Both the position numbers and the translations under genes were made by a program. Shown piece after piece: positions 35,071 through 44,477 of a stretch of DNA of 64,000 bases (position 1 is its first letter; each line of letters opens with the position of its first letter). This stretch comes from Brevibacterium sp. XM4083. GTDB taxonomy: Bacteria > Actinomycetota > Actinomycetes > Actinomycetales > Brevibacteriaceae. The notes beneath the pieces were generated by a model. It saw only the letters and a program-made list of their open reading frames with translations, did not search any database and was not told where the DNA came from. The DNA is taken from NCBI RefSeq assembly GCF_006489205.2, contig NZ_VFYR02000004.1, positions 1-64,000 of the forward strand, written 5' to 3'.

Positions 35071-35955
35071 TCAGCCCTCCGGCAGCCATTCGATGAGCTC
35101 GAAGGCGGCGTTCTCCGCCGCCGCCTCCCGCACCTGCTGGTCGTAGCGGAGGTAGTACTCGAGGTTGCAGCGGTCCATGAACGTCCGGAAGCGCTGCGAG
35201 GGCTGTCCGGACCCGACGATCTCCGCCGGCAGCAACGGGTTCTCCATGACCGCGCGCCCGACCCGGTAGTAGAGGTCGAAGAATCGGCCGATCGGCAGCT
35301 CCGGCAGCCCCGCCCCCGGTTTGTCGTGCGGCCCGCCGAGGCGGCTGATCTCGACCTCGAACTCCTCGATCTGCCGGCGGGCACCGGCGAGTTCGAAGGC
35401 GATCGCGGTCATCCGCTTCGCCGCGGCGAGGTCACCGGGAACGATCTGCGTGCACTCGTACCAGCCGCCGTCGATGTCGGCCGGCAGCTGGGCGCGCAGC
35501 GCGTGGCTGCGATCGGCGAAGCCGATGAGGACCCCGGCCCGCAGCTGCCGGTACCCGAGCATGCGCGCGACGTACTGGAAGCGGTCCCGCTGCGGGCGGG
35601 AGGACTCGGGGATCGTGTAGAGGGCGGCGTGGAAGCGGCCGGCGAACTCCGGAAGGTCGCGGTCGCCGCTGATGTCGCGGAACTGCGCGAGGATCCGCGG
35701 GCTGAGCCGGTACCGGGTGACGCGACCGCAGCGCTCGAGTGAGATGAGATCGCGCTGGGCCATGCGGGTGAGCTGGTTGCGCACACTCGAGGCCGAATAG
35801 CCGTGGTCGGCGAGGATGCGCACGATGATCGGGCCGGGCACCCCGCTCGCCCGCAGACACCCGAAGACGGAGACGACATCGAAGGCGATCCGCGTCAGCC
35901 GATAGCGATCGCCCACATCTCGCCTACGTTTCGTGGCAAGTTGGACGTCGCTCAT
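35071..35955 (-). CDS. PaaX family transcriptional regulator
   Basis: This 294-residue protein has an N-terminal winged helix (VSVFGCLRASGVPGPIIVRILADHGYSASSVRNQLTRMAQRDLI) and a downstream domain like PaaX, a GntR-like repressor of phenylacetate genes that responds to phenylacetyl-CoA. No paa genes flank it, so the target is open. A TAGGAT box (35967-35962, minus) lies only 6 nt before the ATG, so its mRNA is probably leaderless. It is convergent with the MalY-like gene. Confidence 0.85.
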   Translation of the reverse strand: MSDVQLATKRRRDVGDRYRLTRIAFDVVSVFGCLRASGVPGPIIVRILADHGYSASSVRNQLTRMAQRDLISLERCGRVTRYRLSPRILAQFRDISGDRDLPEFAGRFHAALYTIPESSRPQRDRFQYVARMLGYRQLRAGVLIGFADRSHALRAQLPADIDGGWYECTQIVPGDLAAAKRMTAIAFELAGARRQIEEFEVEISRLGGPHDKPGAGLPELPIGRFFDLYYRVGRAVMENPLLPAEIVGSGQPSQRFRTFMDRCNLEYYLRYDQQVREAAAENAAFELIEWLPEG

Positions 35956-36007
35956 GCCGCAATCCTACCGTGAGAGCCATCCCACCAGGGCTGATGAGAA
36001 GGGACGA

Positions 36008-36253
36008 ATGACCATGGACAATGACAGGTTCGAGCGCAGACAGCGGGTCTATTCGACGGCGAAGGTCGCGGGTCTGCTCGCGGGCTCAGCGGCCGCCTTC
36101 CTCGCCTTCTGCCTCTTCCAGATCTTCGGTGCCGAGATCCTCGAGACGGCCGTGTGGATGTTCGCCCTCGGGCTGATGACGTTCTCCGGGGTCTTCGTCG
36201 CCACCTACCTCGGAGTCGCCGCGTCGACGCGCGGGACCGCTGTCGGCAGCTGA
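36008..36253 (+). CDS. Small membrane protein of unknown function
   Basis: This 81-residue protein has a charged N-terminus (MTMDNDRFERRQRVYSTAKV), two hydrophobic segments (LLAGSAAAFLAFCLFQIFG and ILETAVWMFALGLMTFSGVF) and a short C-terminus. GAAGGG lies 4 nt before ATG 36008; ATG 36014 is also possible. No family is recognised. It lies between divergent paaX-like and convergent map. Confidence 0.6.
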   Translation: MTMDNDRFERRQRVYSTAKVAGLLAGSAAAFLAFCLFQIFGAEILETAVWMFALGLMTFSGVFVATYLGVAASTRGTAVGS

Positions 36254-36302
36254 GGCCCCACTCCCCTCACCCGGATGCCGCCGCGCGGCGACGGCACTGC
36301 GG

Positions 36303-37136
36303 TCACTGCCCCGGCTGCACCGGGGTGATCCCGAACTCGGCGAGTTCGGCGGCCCCGCCGTCGGATGCGGTGAGCACCCACACGCCGCCGTCGTGGCGGG
36401 CGACACTGTGCTCCCAATGGCTGGCCCGGGAGCCGTCGGCGGTGACGACCGTCCAGTCGTCGGCAAGCGTCACGGTCTCCGGACTGCCGGCCGTGAGCAT
36501 CGGCTCGATCGCCAGGCACATGCCCGGGCGGATCTTCGGACCGTTCGACTTCGCGCGGTAGTTGAGGACCTCCGGCGGCATGTGCATCGACGTGCCGATC
36601 CCATGACCGGTGAACTCCTCGACGAGACCGAGGTCGGGGGCCGCCTCGGTGACGTAGTCGTCGATGGCATCGCCGATGTCGCTGACCTTCGTTCCCGTCG
36701 CGAACGCCGCGATCCCGGCCCACATGGCCCGCTCGGTCGCGGCAGACAGCGCGCGGTCGGCCGCCGTGCCCGCGGCCTCTCCGCCGACGATCATCGTGAA
36801 GGCGGAGTCCCCGTGGAACCCGTCGACGATCGCGCCGCCGTCGATCGAGACGAGGTCGCCCGGCTCAAGCACACGCTGCCCGGGGATGCCGTGGACGATC
36901 TCCTCGTTGACGGAGATGCAGAGGACGGCCGGGAAGCCCTGGTAGCCCTTGAAGTTCGACGTCGCCCCCGCCTCGGCGATGACCGCTTCAGCGGCGGCAT
37001 CGACCTCAGCGGTCGTCGCCCCCGGGACCGCGGCGGCCCGGGCGGCGTCGAGCGCGGCCCGCGTGACCGCGCCGGCCGCCCGCATGCTGCGCAGCTGCGC
37101 GGGCGACTTCAGCTCGATCCGGGGACCGAAGATCAT
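36303..37136 (-). CDS. map: Methionine aminopeptidase type I
   Basis: This 277-residue pita-bread metallo-enzyme removes the initiator methionine. Metal ligands fall in SIDGGAIVDGFHGDSAFT (two Asp), EEFTGHGIGTSMHMPPEV (His), CLAIEPMLT (Glu) and SHWEHSVA (Glu). N-terminal MIFGPRIELKSPAQLRSMRAAG is typical. It overlaps adk by 4 nt, ending the secY-adk-map transcription unit. Confidence 0.96.
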   Translation of the reverse strand: MIFGPRIELKSPAQLRSMRAAGAVTRAALDAARAAAVPGATTAEVDAAAEAVIAEAGATSNFKGYQGFPAVLCISVNEEIVHGIPGQRVLEPGDLVSIDGGAIVDGFHGDSAFTMIVGGEAAGTAADRALSAATERAMWAGIAAFATGTKVSDIGDAIDDYVTEAAPDLGLVEEFTGHGIGTSMHMPPEVLNYRAKSNGPKIRPGMCLAIEPMLTAGSPETVTLADDWTVVTADGSRASHWEHSVARHDGGVWVLTASDGGAAELAEFGITPVQPGQ

Positions 37137-37699
37137 CGCAGGGAGTCGAGGATGCGATCGGTGATCGCGGAGACCTCACCGAGGCCGTCGACCTCCCGCA
37201 GCAGTCCGCGCTCGCGGTAGATGTCGGTCAGCGGCTGCGTCTGCTCGGCGTAGACGTCGAGGCGGTGACGGATGACGTCTTCGCTGTCGTCGCTGCGGCC
37301 TTCCTTCTCCGCGCGGGCGAGCAGCCGGGCGACGACCTCGTCGACGTCGGCGGTGAGCTCGACGACGGCGGAGAGCTCGTGGCCGCCTGCCTCGAGCATC
37401 CGGTCGAGTTCGGCGACCTGCGCGGCGGTGCGCGGGTAGCCGTCGAGGAGGAAGCCGGCTGCGGCGTCGTCCTGCGCGAGCCGATCGGCGACCATCTTGT
37501 TCGTCACCTCGTCGGGAACGTACTCACCGGCGTCCATGTAGCGCTTCGCGAGCGTGCCCAGCTCGGTCTCGCCCTTGACGTTGGCGCGGAAGATGTCCCC
37601 GGTCGAGATCGCGGGGATGTCGAGCGCCTCGGCGAGTCGTGCCGCCTGGGTGCCCTTGCCGGCGCCGGGCGCGCCGATGAGGATGATGCGTGAACTCAT
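37133..37699 (-). CDS. adk: Adenylate kinase
   Basis: This 188-residue short-type kinase interconverts AMP/ATP and ADP. The P-loop is IGAPGAGKGTQAA (8-20), the AMP site is ISTGDIFRANV, DGYPRTAAQV is present, and the LID is short without zinc ligands, as usual for Actinobacteria. It lies 35 bp after secY and overlaps map. Confidence 0.97.
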   Translation of the reverse strand: MSSRIILIGAPGAGKGTQAARLAEALDIPAISTGDIFRANVKGETELGTLAKRYMDAGEYVPDEVTNKMVADRLAQDDAAAGFLLDGYPRTAAQVAELDRMLEAGGHELSAVVELTADVDEVVARLLARAEKEGRSDDSEDVIRHRLDVYAEQTQPLTDIYRERGLLREVDGLGEVSAITDRILDSLR

Positions 37700-37734
37700 A
37701 TCTGTCCTTCCGGAGAACTGCGCTGACCGTGAGG

Positions 37735-39036
37735 TCAGCGGAGCAGGCCCTCGTAGTGGCGCTGCTGCATCTGCGCGTCGATCTGCTTGACCGTCTCAAG
37801 GCCGACACCCACGACGATGAGCAGCGAGGTGCCGCCGAAGGGGAAGTTCTGGTTCGCGTTGATGAGAACCAGGGCGATGAGCGGGATGAGCGCGACGAAC
37901 GCGAGGTAGAGCGATCCGGGGAAGTTGATGCGGCTGAGCACGTAGCTCAGGTACTCCGCGGTGGGACGTCCGGCCCGGATGCCGGGGATGAAGCCGCCGT
38001 ACTTCTTCATGTTGTCCGCGACTTCCTCCGGGTTGAAGGTGATCGCGACGTAGAAGTACGAGAAGAAGATGACGAGCACCGCGTAGGCGGCGATGTAGAT
38101 CGGGTGGTCGCCGGTGGTGAAGTACGTGTTGATCCATTCGACCCAGTTCGTCTCGGGGTTGAAGAACTGAGCGATGAGGCTCGGCAGGTAGAGCACCGAG
38201 GAGGCGAAGATGACGGGGATGACGCCGGCCATGTTGACCTTGATCGGAATGTACGTCGAGGTGCCGCCGAACATCCGGCGCCCGACCATGCGCTTGGCGT
38301 ACTGGACGGGGATGCGGCGCTGGGACTGCTCGACGAAGACGACGAGCGCGACGAGGACGAGGCCGACGGCGATGACGATGAGGAACACGTCGATGCCCTG
38401 TTCGCGGAGGATCGCGCCGAGCGAGGACGGGAAGGCCGCCGCCACCGAGGTGAAGATGAGGATCGACATGCCGTTGCCGACGCCGTGCTCGGTGATCTGC
38501 TCGCCGAGCCACATGATGAGGCCGGTGCCGGCGGTGAGCGTGATGACGAGGACGGTGATGCCCCACCACGTGTCGTTGGTGATGAGGTTCGTGCAGCCTT
38601 CGATCTGACCGAACAGCGCACCCGTGCGCACGGTGGCGACGAGGGTGGTGGCGTTGAGGATCGCGAGGCCGATCGTGAGGTAGCGCGTGTACTGCGTGAG
38701 CTTGGCCTGACCGGAGGCGCCTTCTTTGTGGAGGGCCTCGAAGCGCGGGATGACGACGCGGAGCAGCTGGACGATGATGCTCGCCGTGATGTAGGGCATG
38801 ATGCCGAGGGCGAAGATCGACAGCTGGAGCAGGGCGCCGCCGCTGAAGAGGTTGATCATCGCGAACCCGCCCTCGTTGAGCTGCGGGGACGCTACGCACT
38901 GCTGGACCTGCGTGTAGTCGATGCCGGGCGAGGGGATGAAGGAGCCCAGGCGGAAGAGGACGATGATGCCCAGGGTGAAGAGGAGTTTGTTCCTCAAGTC
39001 GGGCGTGGAAAAGGCCCTCCGAATTGCGCCGATCAA
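37735..39036 (-). CDS. secY: Protein translocase subunit SecY
   Basis: This 433-residue channel subunit has ten predicted transmembrane helices. The plug-region sequence GSFIPSPGID, then GYLxR-type cytoplasmic loops, e.g. LTQYTRYLTIGLAI and RRIPVQYAKRMVGRR, match SecY. The start is an unusual TTG (39036), supported by GAGGAGG 4 nt upstream and the family N-terminus MIGAIRRAFSTPDLR. It is separated from rplO by a 17-bp stem hairpin, and probably has its own promoter (TAGTCT at 39112-39107, minus). Confidence 0.96.
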   Translation of the reverse strand: MIGAIRRAFSTPDLRNKLLFTLGIIVLFRLGSFIPSPGIDYTQVQQCVASPQLNEGGFAMINLFSGGALLQLSIFALGIMPYITASIIVQLLRVVIPRFEALHKEGASGQAKLTQYTRYLTIGLAILNATTLVATVRTGALFGQIEGCTNLITNDTWWGITVLVITLTAGTGLIMWLGEQITEHGVGNGMSILIFTSVAAAFPSSLGAILREQGIDVFLIVIAVGLVLVALVVFVEQSQRRIPVQYAKRMVGRRMFGGTSTYIPIKVNMAGVIPVIFASSVLYLPSLIAQFFNPETNWVEWINTYFTTGDHPIYIAAYAVLVIFFSYFYVAITFNPEEVADNMKKYGGFIPGIRAGRPTAEYLSYVLSRINFPGSLYLAFVALIPLIALVLINANQNFPFGGTSLLIVVGVGLETVKQIDAQMQQRHYEGLLR

Positions 39037-39263
39037 GCGTCCTCCTCAGGGGGATGGAAGTCAGGGTCGCTGTCACGACCTGGCGAATGAGACAAATACC
39101 TGCAAAAGACTACCAGGGTGCGGGTCTCAGGCAGAAACCGAACGGGTCCCTCTCCCCCGGTCTCCCGCCGGTCCCAGCTCCCATCGTGAGGAGGGTCTCG
39201 CCGAGGCGGTGCCCGGGTTCTCCTCACGTGTGCCCACTGCCATCTGCCGGGGTGCGGGTATGC

Positions 39264-39298
39264 CGAAAGGGGCGGTCACACTGTGACCGCCCCTTTCG
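39264..39298 (-). terminator. Terminator between rplO and secY
   Basis: CGAAAGGGGCGGTCACA (39264-39280) and its exact complement (39282-39298) make a 17-bp palindrome around one base; in RNA a few central pairs would open to form the loop. It lies in the 304-bp gap after rplO. The rest of the gap (39037-39263) holds only the secY leader. Confidence 0.7.
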
Positions 39299-39340
39299 TC
39301 TCGGGGTCCTGATGCCGTGCCCGCTGGTGCGGGCCCGCAC

Positions 39341-39793
39341 TCAGGCCTCGGTGGCGCTTCCGCCTGCAGCTGCGATCTTCTCGAGCGCCGAGCCCGAGAA
39401 CTTGTCTGCAGTGATGTTGATCGCCACGGTGATCTCACCCGTGCCCAGAACCTTGACCGGCTGCTTCGGGCGCACAGCGCCCTTGGCGACCAGATCGGCG
39501 ACGGTGACGTCGCCGCCTTCCGGGAACAGAGCCGACAGCTTGTCGAGGTTGACGACCTGGAAGGTCACCTTCGCGGGGTTCTTGAACCCACGCAGCTTGG
39601 GCAGACGCATGTGCATCGGCGTCTGTCCACCCTCGAAGCCGTGCGGAACCTGGTAGCGGGCCTTCGTGCCCTTGGTTCCGCGGCCGGCGGTCTTGCCCTT
39701 CGAGCCCTCACCGCGACCCACACGGGTCTTCGCGGTCTTGGCGCCGGGGGCCGGACGGAGATCGTGGATCTTCAGTGCGTCGTTGTTCGCCAT
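39341..39793 (-). CDS. rplO: 50S ribosomal protein L15
   Basis: This 150-residue L15 shows [37 protein letters not shown] and [20 protein letters not shown]. It is the last gene of the spc operon, 1 nt after rpmD. L15 is an assembly protein near the peptidyl transferase centre. Confidence 0.98.
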   Translation of the reverse strand: MANNDALKIHDLRPAPGAKTAKTRVGRGEGSKGKTAGRGTKGTKARYQVPHGFEGGQTPMHMRLPKLRGFKNPAKVTFQVVNLDKLSALFPEGGDVTVADLVAKGAVRPKQPVKVLGTGEITVAINITADKFSGSALEKIAAAGGSATEA

Positions 39794-39794
39794 T

Positions 39795-39977
39795 TCAGTC
39801 CACCTCTTCCACTGTCACCAGGTGACGCACGACATTGATCATGCCCCGGATCTCCGGGCGATCCTCGTGCACCACGACGTCGTTGATCCGCTTGAGGCCG
39901 AGCGAACGCAGCGAATCACGCTGGTTCTGCTTGCCGCCGATCTCGGACTTCTTCTGAGTTACCTTGAGCTTCGCCAT
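39795..39977 (-). CDS. rpmD: 50S ribosomal protein L30
   Basis: This 60-residue protein has the L30 pattern [30 protein letters not shown] followed by [16 protein letters not shown]. Its start overlaps the rpsE stop by one base. Confidence 0.97.
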   Translation of the reverse strand: MAKLKVTQKKSEIGGKQNQRDSLRSLGLKRINDVVVHEDRPEIRGMINVVRHLVTVEEVD

Positions 39978-40657
39978 CAGGCCTTCGCCCCGCTTTCAGC
40001 AGCCGCACGCAGAAGCGCGTGCGGTGCGACCTCGTCGACGGGCAGGCCGCGGCGAGCCGCGACTTCCTCGGGACGCTCGAGGCTCTGGAGAGCCTTGATC
40101 GCAGCGTGGACGATGTTGATCGCGTTCGACGAACCCAGCGACTTGGACAGGATGTCCTGGACGCCGGCAGCGTCGAGCACTGCACGGACCGGACCGCCGG
40201 CGATGACGCCGGTACCCGGAGCGGCGGGACGGAGCAGGACGACGCCGGCCGCTTCCTCACCCTGAACGGGGTGGGGAATCGTCTTCTGGATGCGGGGGAC
40301 GCGGAAGAAGTTCTTCTTCGCCTCCTCGACACCCTTCGCGATGGCGGCGGGAACTTCCTTCGCCTTGCCGTAGCCCATGCCGACCATGCCGTCACCGTCA
40401 CCGACGACGACGAGGGCGGTGAAGGAGAACCGACGTCCACCCTTGACGACCTTCGACACGCGGTTGATCGTGACGACGTGCTCGATGAACTGGCTCTTCT
40501 CTTCGCGGTCTCCGCGACCGCCGCGTCCGCGACCGTCGCCGCGTCCGCGACCCTGGCCGCGTCCGCCGCGGTTGTCGGAACCGCGGTTGTCACCGCCGCG
40601 GTTGTCGGAACCGCGGTTCTCAGCAGTCTCCTGCGAGACGTTGTTCTCTTCGCTCAT
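39977..40657 (-). CDS. rpsE: 30S ribosomal protein S5 with RG-rich N-terminal extension
   Basis: The S5 core (from about residue 57, [20 protein letters not shown], then [15 protein letters not shown]) is complete and ensures decoding accuracy. The first ~55 residues are low-complexity: repeated [10 protein letters not shown] units followed by [17 protein letters not shown]. The DNA shows matching 15-bp repeats (about 40560-40620). It overlaps rplR by 4 nt. Confidence 0.97.
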   Translation of the reverse strand: MSEENNVSQETAENRGSDNRGGDNRGSDNRGGRGQGRGRGDGRGRGGRGDREEKSQFIEHVVTINRVSKVVKGGRRFSFTALVVVGDGDGMVGMGYGKAKEVPAAIAKGVEEAKKNFFRVPRIQKTIPHPVQGEEAAGVVLLRPAAPGTGVIAGGPVRAVLDAAGVQDILSKSLGSSNAINIVHAAIKALQSLERPEEVAARRGLPVDEVAPHALLRAAAESGAKA

Positions 40658-41034
40658 AGCGCCAATCCTCCTTCACGGGCACCTTCGGCGATGGCCTGCA
40701 CACGGCCGTGGTAGGCGTTGCCTCCACGGTCGAACACGACGGCCTCGACGCCGGCTTCCTTGGCGCGCTGGGCAACCAGCTCGCCGACCTTGCGGGCCTT
40801 GCCGGTCTTGTCTGCTTCGAGTGCGCGCAGATCGGCTTCCATGGTGGAGGCCGAGGCCAGGGTCTTGCCGACGGTGTCGTCGATGACCTGGACGAAGACG
40901 TGGCGCGTGGAACGGGTCACTGAGAGACGGGGACGCTCGGCCGTACCACTGACATGCTTGCGCAGACGAGTGTGACGGCGCTTGCGAGCAGCTGCCCTGC
41001 CCTTGCCGTAGCTTTCCTTCTTGCCAAAGGCCAT
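40654..41034 (-). CDS. rplR: 50S ribosomal protein L18
   Basis: This 126-residue protein binds 5S r[43 protein letters not shown] and the C-terminal [26 protein letters not shown] are typical. It lies 2 nt after rplF. Confidence 0.98.
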   Translation of the reverse strand: MAFGKKESYGKGRAAARKRRHTRLRKHVSGTAERPRLSVTRSTRHVFVQVIDDTVGKTLASASTMEADLRALEADKTGKARKVGELVAQRAKEAGVEAVVFDRGGNAYHGRVQAIAEGAREGGLAL

Positions 41035-41036
41035 CT

Positions 41037-41573
41037 CTACTTACCAGCCTTTCCGACCTTGCGACGGACATTCTCTCCGGCGTAGCGGACACCCTTGCCC
41101 TTGTAGGGTTCGGGCTTGCGCAGCTTCCGGATGTTCGCAGCGGTCTCTCCGACCAGCTGCTTGTCGATGCCGTGGACGGCCACCTTGTTCTGTCCTTCGA
41201 CGGAGAACGAGATGCCCTCGGGCGGTTCGACGGTGATCGAGTGGCTGTAGCCGAGAGCGAACTCGAGGTTCGATCCCTTCGCCTGCACACGGTAACCGGT
41301 GCCGACGATCTCGAGACCCTTCGTGTAGCCCTCGGTGACACCGATGATCATGTTGTTGATCAGGGTGCGGGACAGTCCGTGCAGCGACCGCGATTCGCGC
41401 TCGTCGTTCGGACGGGCCACGGTGACCGTGCCCTCATCGAGCGACACGGTGATCGGCTCGGCGATGGTCACGGACAGTTCGCCCTTGGGGCCCTTGACGG
41501 CCACATCCTGGCCGTCGATCTTGACCTCGACGCCAGACGGAACGGAGATCGGGTTCTTGCCGATGCGTGACAT
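41037..41573 (-). CDS. rplF: 50S ribosomal protein L6
   Basis: This 178-residue two-domain protein starts [19 protein letters not shown] and has the C-terminal signature [16 protein letters not shown]. Normal length. It is 17 nt after rpsH. Confidence 0.98.
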   Translation of the reverse strand: MSRIGKNPISVPSGVEVKIDGQDVAVKGPKGELSVTIAEPITVSLDEGTVTVARPNDERESRSLHGLSRTLINNMIIGVTEGYTKGLEIVGTGYRVQAKGSNLEFALGYSHSITVEPPEGISFSVEGQNKVAVHGIDKQLVGETAANIRKLRKPEPYKGKGVRYAGENVRRKVGKAGK

Positions 41574-41590
41574 GCTCTTCTCCCCTTTCC

Positions 41591-41989
41591 TTACCAGACG
41601 TAGGCGAGGACTTCCCCACCCACACCCTTCTTGGCGGCCTGGCGATCCGTCAGGAGACCCGACGAGGTCGACAGGATGGCGATGCCGAGTCCACCGAGGA
41701 CCTTCGGCAGATTCGTCGACTTCGCGTAGACGCGCAGTCCCGGCTTCGACACACGGCGGAGGCCGGCGATCGAACGCTCACGGTTGGGACCGAACTTGAG
41801 ATCGAGGCGCAGGGTCTTCCCGACGGTCGCGTCTTCGACGCTCCACCCGGTGATGTAGCCTTCGGCCTTGAGGATCTCGGCGATGTTCGACTTCAGCTTC
41901 GAGAACGGCATGCTGACGTCCTCGTGGTAAGCCGAGTTGGCGTTGCGCAGACGCGTGAGCATGTCTGCGACTGGATCAGTCATTGTCAT
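41591..41989 (-). CDS. rpsH: 30S ribosomal protein S8
   Basis: This 132-residue S8 has [20 protein letters not shown] and the C-terminal [26 protein letters not shown]. In E. coli S8 represses the spc operon. Only 69 nt separate it from rplE, so rpsN, normally between them, is absent. ATG 41983 is an alternative start. Confidence 0.97.
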   Translation of the reverse strand: MTMTDPVADMLTRLRNANSAYHEDVSMPFSKLKSNIAEILKAEGYITGWSVEDATVGKTLRLDLKFGPNRERSIAGLRRVSKPGLRVYAKSTNLPKVLGGLGIAILSTSSGLLTDRQAAKKGVGGEVLAYVW

Positions 41990-42058
41990 GTGGGCTCGTG
42001 CCCTTCCTCGTTACGGTTTCCGCCCGCGGCATGCGCGCTTGGACCTGCAACGTAGAGA

Positions 42059-42628
42059 TTATTTTGTCTTGAACGGGAAGCCGAGGTGGCGGAGCAGGGC
42101 CCGTCCCTCATCGTCGGTCTTCGCCGTCGTCACAACGGTGATGTCCATACCGCGGACACGATCGATGCGATCCTGATCGATCTCGTGGAACATCGACTGC
42201 TCCGTGAGACCGAACGTGTAGTTGCCGTTGCCGTCGAACTGGCGGTCCGAGAGTCCGCGGAAGTCGCGGATGCGCGGGAGTGCCAGCGAGATGACGCGGT
42301 CGACGAATTCCCACATCCGGGCTCCGCGCATGGTGACGTGGGCGCCGATGGGCTGTCCTTCGCGCAGCTTGAACTGAGCGATGGACTTCTTCGCCCGCGT
42401 CACGATCGGCTTCTGGCCGGTGATGAGGGTGAGGTCGTTGATCGCGCCTTCGATGAGCTTCGAGTCACGCGCTGCGTCACCCACACCCATGTTGACGACG
42501 ACCTTGGTGAGACCGGGAACCTGCATCGGGTTGGCGTAGTCGAACTCCTCCTGCAGCTTACCGACGATCTCATCGCGGTAGACCTGCTTGAGGCGCGGCG
42601 CCGGACGGTTCGTGCTTGTCTCCGTCAT
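42059..42628 (-). CDS. rplE: 50S ribosomal protein L5
   Basis: This 189-residue 5S rRNA-binding protein has [32 protein letters not shown] and [25 protein letters not shown]. The start overlaps the rplX stop (TGATG). Confidence 0.98.
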   Translation of the reverse strand: MTETSTNRPAPRLKQVYRDEIVGKLQEEFDYANPMQVPGLTKVVVNMGVGDAARDSKLIEGAINDLTLITGQKPIVTRAKKSIAQFKLREGQPIGAHVTMRGARMWEFVDRVISLALPRIRDFRGLSDRQFDGNGNYTFGLTEQSMFHEIDQDRIDRVRGMDITVVTTAKTDDEGRALLRHLGFPFKTK

Positions 42629-43002
42629 CAGATCTCCTCCCCGGTGCGACGCGAGTAGCGGACCCGCACGGTCTTGGTGCGACCGTTGCGCTCCACCTGC
42701 TCTTCGCGGTATCCGACGCGGGTCGGCTTGTTGTCCTTGGGATCAACGAGCGCCACGTTGGACACATGGATGGGGGCTTCGTGAGTCTCACGGCCGCCGG
42801 CGGTGCCGCCGGCCTGAGTCTGCGTTGCCTTCTTGTGCTTGATCACGCGGTTGACGCCCTCGACGAGGACGCGGTTGCGCTCGGGGTAGACGGCAAGGAC
42901 CTTGCCCTGCTTCCCACGATCGCCGCCGCGCGACTGACGGGCACCTGCGATCACCTGGACGAGGTCGCCCTTCTTGATCTTGAGCTTGTTCGCCATGCTC
43001 AC
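42628..43002 (-). CDS. rplX: 50S ribosomal protein L24
   Basis: This ~124-residue KOW-domain protein starts [19 protein letters not shown] and contains [25 protein letters not shown] 43002 overlaps the rplN stop (GTGA), and ATG 42996 lies two codons later. GGAGG at 4 nt from the GTG and 10 nt from the ATG leaves the choice open. Confidence 0.95.
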   Translation of the reverse strand: MSMANKLKIKKGDLVQVIAGARQSRGGDRGKQGKVLAVYPERNRVLVEGVNRVIKHKKATQTQAGGTAGGRETHEAPIHVSNVALVDPKDNKPTRVGYREEQVERNGRTKTVRVRYSRRTGEEI

Positions 43003-43367
43003 AACACCTCCGGTGCCAGGGAGACGATCTTCATGAACTTCTTGTCACGCAATTCGCGTCCCACGGGTCCGAAGATGCGGGTGCCGCGGGGTTCCCCATC
43101 AGCCTTGAGAATGACAGCTGCATTCTCGTCGAACTTGATGTAGGAGCCGTCCGGGCGGCGACGTTCCTTGGCCGTGCGAACGATGACGGCCTTGACGACG
43201 TCACCCTTCTTCACGTTGCCGCCGGGGATTGCGTCCTTGACGGTGGCCACGATGGTGTCACCGATCGAGGCGTAGCGCCGACCGGAACCGCCGAGGATCC
43301 TGATGGCCAGGATCTCCTTGGCTCCGGTGTTGTCGGCGACTTTGAGTCGCGACTCTTGCTGAATCAC
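42999..43367 (-). CDS. rplN: 50S ribosomal protein L14
   Basis: This 122-residue protein starts [27 protein letters not shown] and has [17 protein letters not shown], typical of L14. It is first gene of the spc operon, after a 149-bp gap containing a large hairpin. Confidence 0.98.
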   Translation of the reverse strand: MIQQESRLKVADNTGAKEILAIRILGGSGRRYASIGDTIVATVKDAIPGGNVKKGDVVKAVIVRTAKERRRPDGSYIKFDENAAVILKADGEPRGTRIFGPVGRELRDKKFMKIVSLAPEVL

Positions 43368-43454
43368 TGTTTTCTCCTGTCGTCGCGCTGGTTCTCACAT
43401 CGCTGCGAGCCTTGCGGAACGGATTCATTGACATACTCGCCCCGTTCCCGGTAG

Positions 43455-43489
43455 CCGCCCATGGCCTGAGAGTCTCAGGCCATGGGCGG
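43455..43489 (-). terminator. Hairpin separating the S10 and spc operons
   Basis: CCGCCCATGGCCTGAGA (43455-43471) is exactly complementary to 43473-43489, and flanking CCCGGT/ACCGGG can extend the stem beyond a small internal loop. It lies downstream of rpsQ. Read-through versus full termination cannot be told from sequence. Confidence 0.7.
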
Positions 43490-43516
43490 GACCGGGAGGG
43501 AGGGGCGAACGCTGAC

Positions 43517-43804
43517 TTACTTGGCGCGTTCGATGATCTCGACGAGCCGCCAGCGCTTCGCGGCCGAAACCGGACGCGTCTCAGCCACACGGACGAGGTC
43601 GCCGATGCCGGCGGTGTTCTCCTCGTCGTGGGCCTTGAGCTTGACCGACTTGCGCATGACCTTGCCGTAGAGGCGGTGCTTCTTGCGCTCTTCGATCTCG
43701 ACGACGATGGTCTTGTCCATCTTGTCGGAGACGACGTAGCCACGCGCAGTCTTGCGGGAGTTGCGGTCGACAGACGTCGCCTCGGTGTTGGTCGTGTCTG
43801 CCAT
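43517..43804 (-). CDS. rpsQ: 30S ribosomal protein S17
   Basis: This 95-residue OB-fold protein has [32 protein letters not shown] and the ending [24 protein letters not shown] 43804 overlaps the rpmC stop as TGATG; a GTG one codon earlier is also possible. It is the last gene of the S10 operon. Confidence 0.96.
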   Translation of the reverse strand: MADTTNTEATSVDRNSRKTARGYVVSDKMDKTIVVEIEERKKHRLYGKVMRKSVKLKAHDEENTAGIGDLVRVAETRPVSAAKRWRLVEIIERAK

Positions 43805-44061
43805 CACTTGTCCTCTTCCTTGGCGTCAGCGGGGTTCGGACGGATGTCCAGCTCCCGCTCATTGAGCACGGTGTAGATACGAGCGATGTCGCGACGCACG
43901 GCCTTGAGGCGGCCGTGGTTCTCCAGCTGGCCGGTGGCCGACTGGAAGCGGAGGTTGAACAGCTCGGCCTTGGCCTTCTTGAGCTCTTCCGCCAGACGCT
44001 CGTTGTCGTAACCGTCAAGCGCGTCCATGGACAGGTTCTTCGAACCGATCGCCATGCTCAC
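43804..44061 (-). CDS. rpmC: 50S ribosomal protein L29
   Basis: This 85-residue L29 has [30 protein letters not shown] followed by [17 protein letters not shown]. The N-terminus is ~10 residues longer than minimal forms and the C-terminus is acidic. It overlaps rplP by 4 nt. Confidence 0.96.
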   Translation of the reverse strand: MSMAIGSKNLSMDALDGYDNERLAEELKKAKAELFNLRFQSATGQLENHGRLKAVRRDIARIYTVLNERELDIRPNPADAKEEDK

Positions 44062-44474
44062 TCACCACCTTCGCGGGCCACGATGCGGGCCTTGAGCGGA
44101 AGCTTGTGGATCGCCAGGCGCAGCGCCTCACGAGCAACTTCCTCGGACACACCGGCGAGTTCGAACATGACCCGTCCCGGCTTGACATTGGCGACCCACC
44201 ACTCGGGAGAGCCCTTGCCGGAACCCATGCGGGTCTCGGCGGGCTTCTTCGTCAGCGGTCGGTCGGGGTAGATGTTGATCCACACCTTGCCACCGCGCTT
44301 GATGTAGCGCGTCATGGCAATACGTGCGGCTTCGATCTGCCTGTTGGTGACGTAGGCCGGCTCGAGAGCCTGGATGCCGTAGTCACCGAAGGCCACCGTC
44401 GTGCCACCCTTGGCAGCGCCGCCCCGCTTGGGGTGGTGCTGCTTGCGGTACTTCACTCGACGAGGGATCAACAT
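44058..44474 (-). CDS. rplP: 50S ribosomal protein L16
   Basis: This 138-residue protein starts [33 protein letters not shown] and contains the RxGKGKG-like [18 protein letters not shown]. It contacts A-site tRNA. It is 3 nt after rpsC. Confidence 0.98.
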   Translation of the reverse strand: MLIPRRVKYRKQHHPKRGGAAKGGTTVAFGDYGIQALEPAYVTNRQIEAARIAMTRYIKRGGKVWINIYPDRPLTKKPAETRMGSGKGSPEWWVANVKPGRVMFELAGVSEEVAREALRLAIHKLPLKARIVAREGGE

Positions 44475-44477
44475 GTC

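Noticed and set aside
35071..35955. PaaX as regulator of the PaaK-like operon at 18865
   Set aside because: The genes are 15 kb apart with no shared operator found, so no link can be supported from sequence.
37690..39090. A 466-codon plus-strand frame opposite secY
   Set aside because: It is a shadow of secY codon bias, with low-complexity acidic/basic composition.
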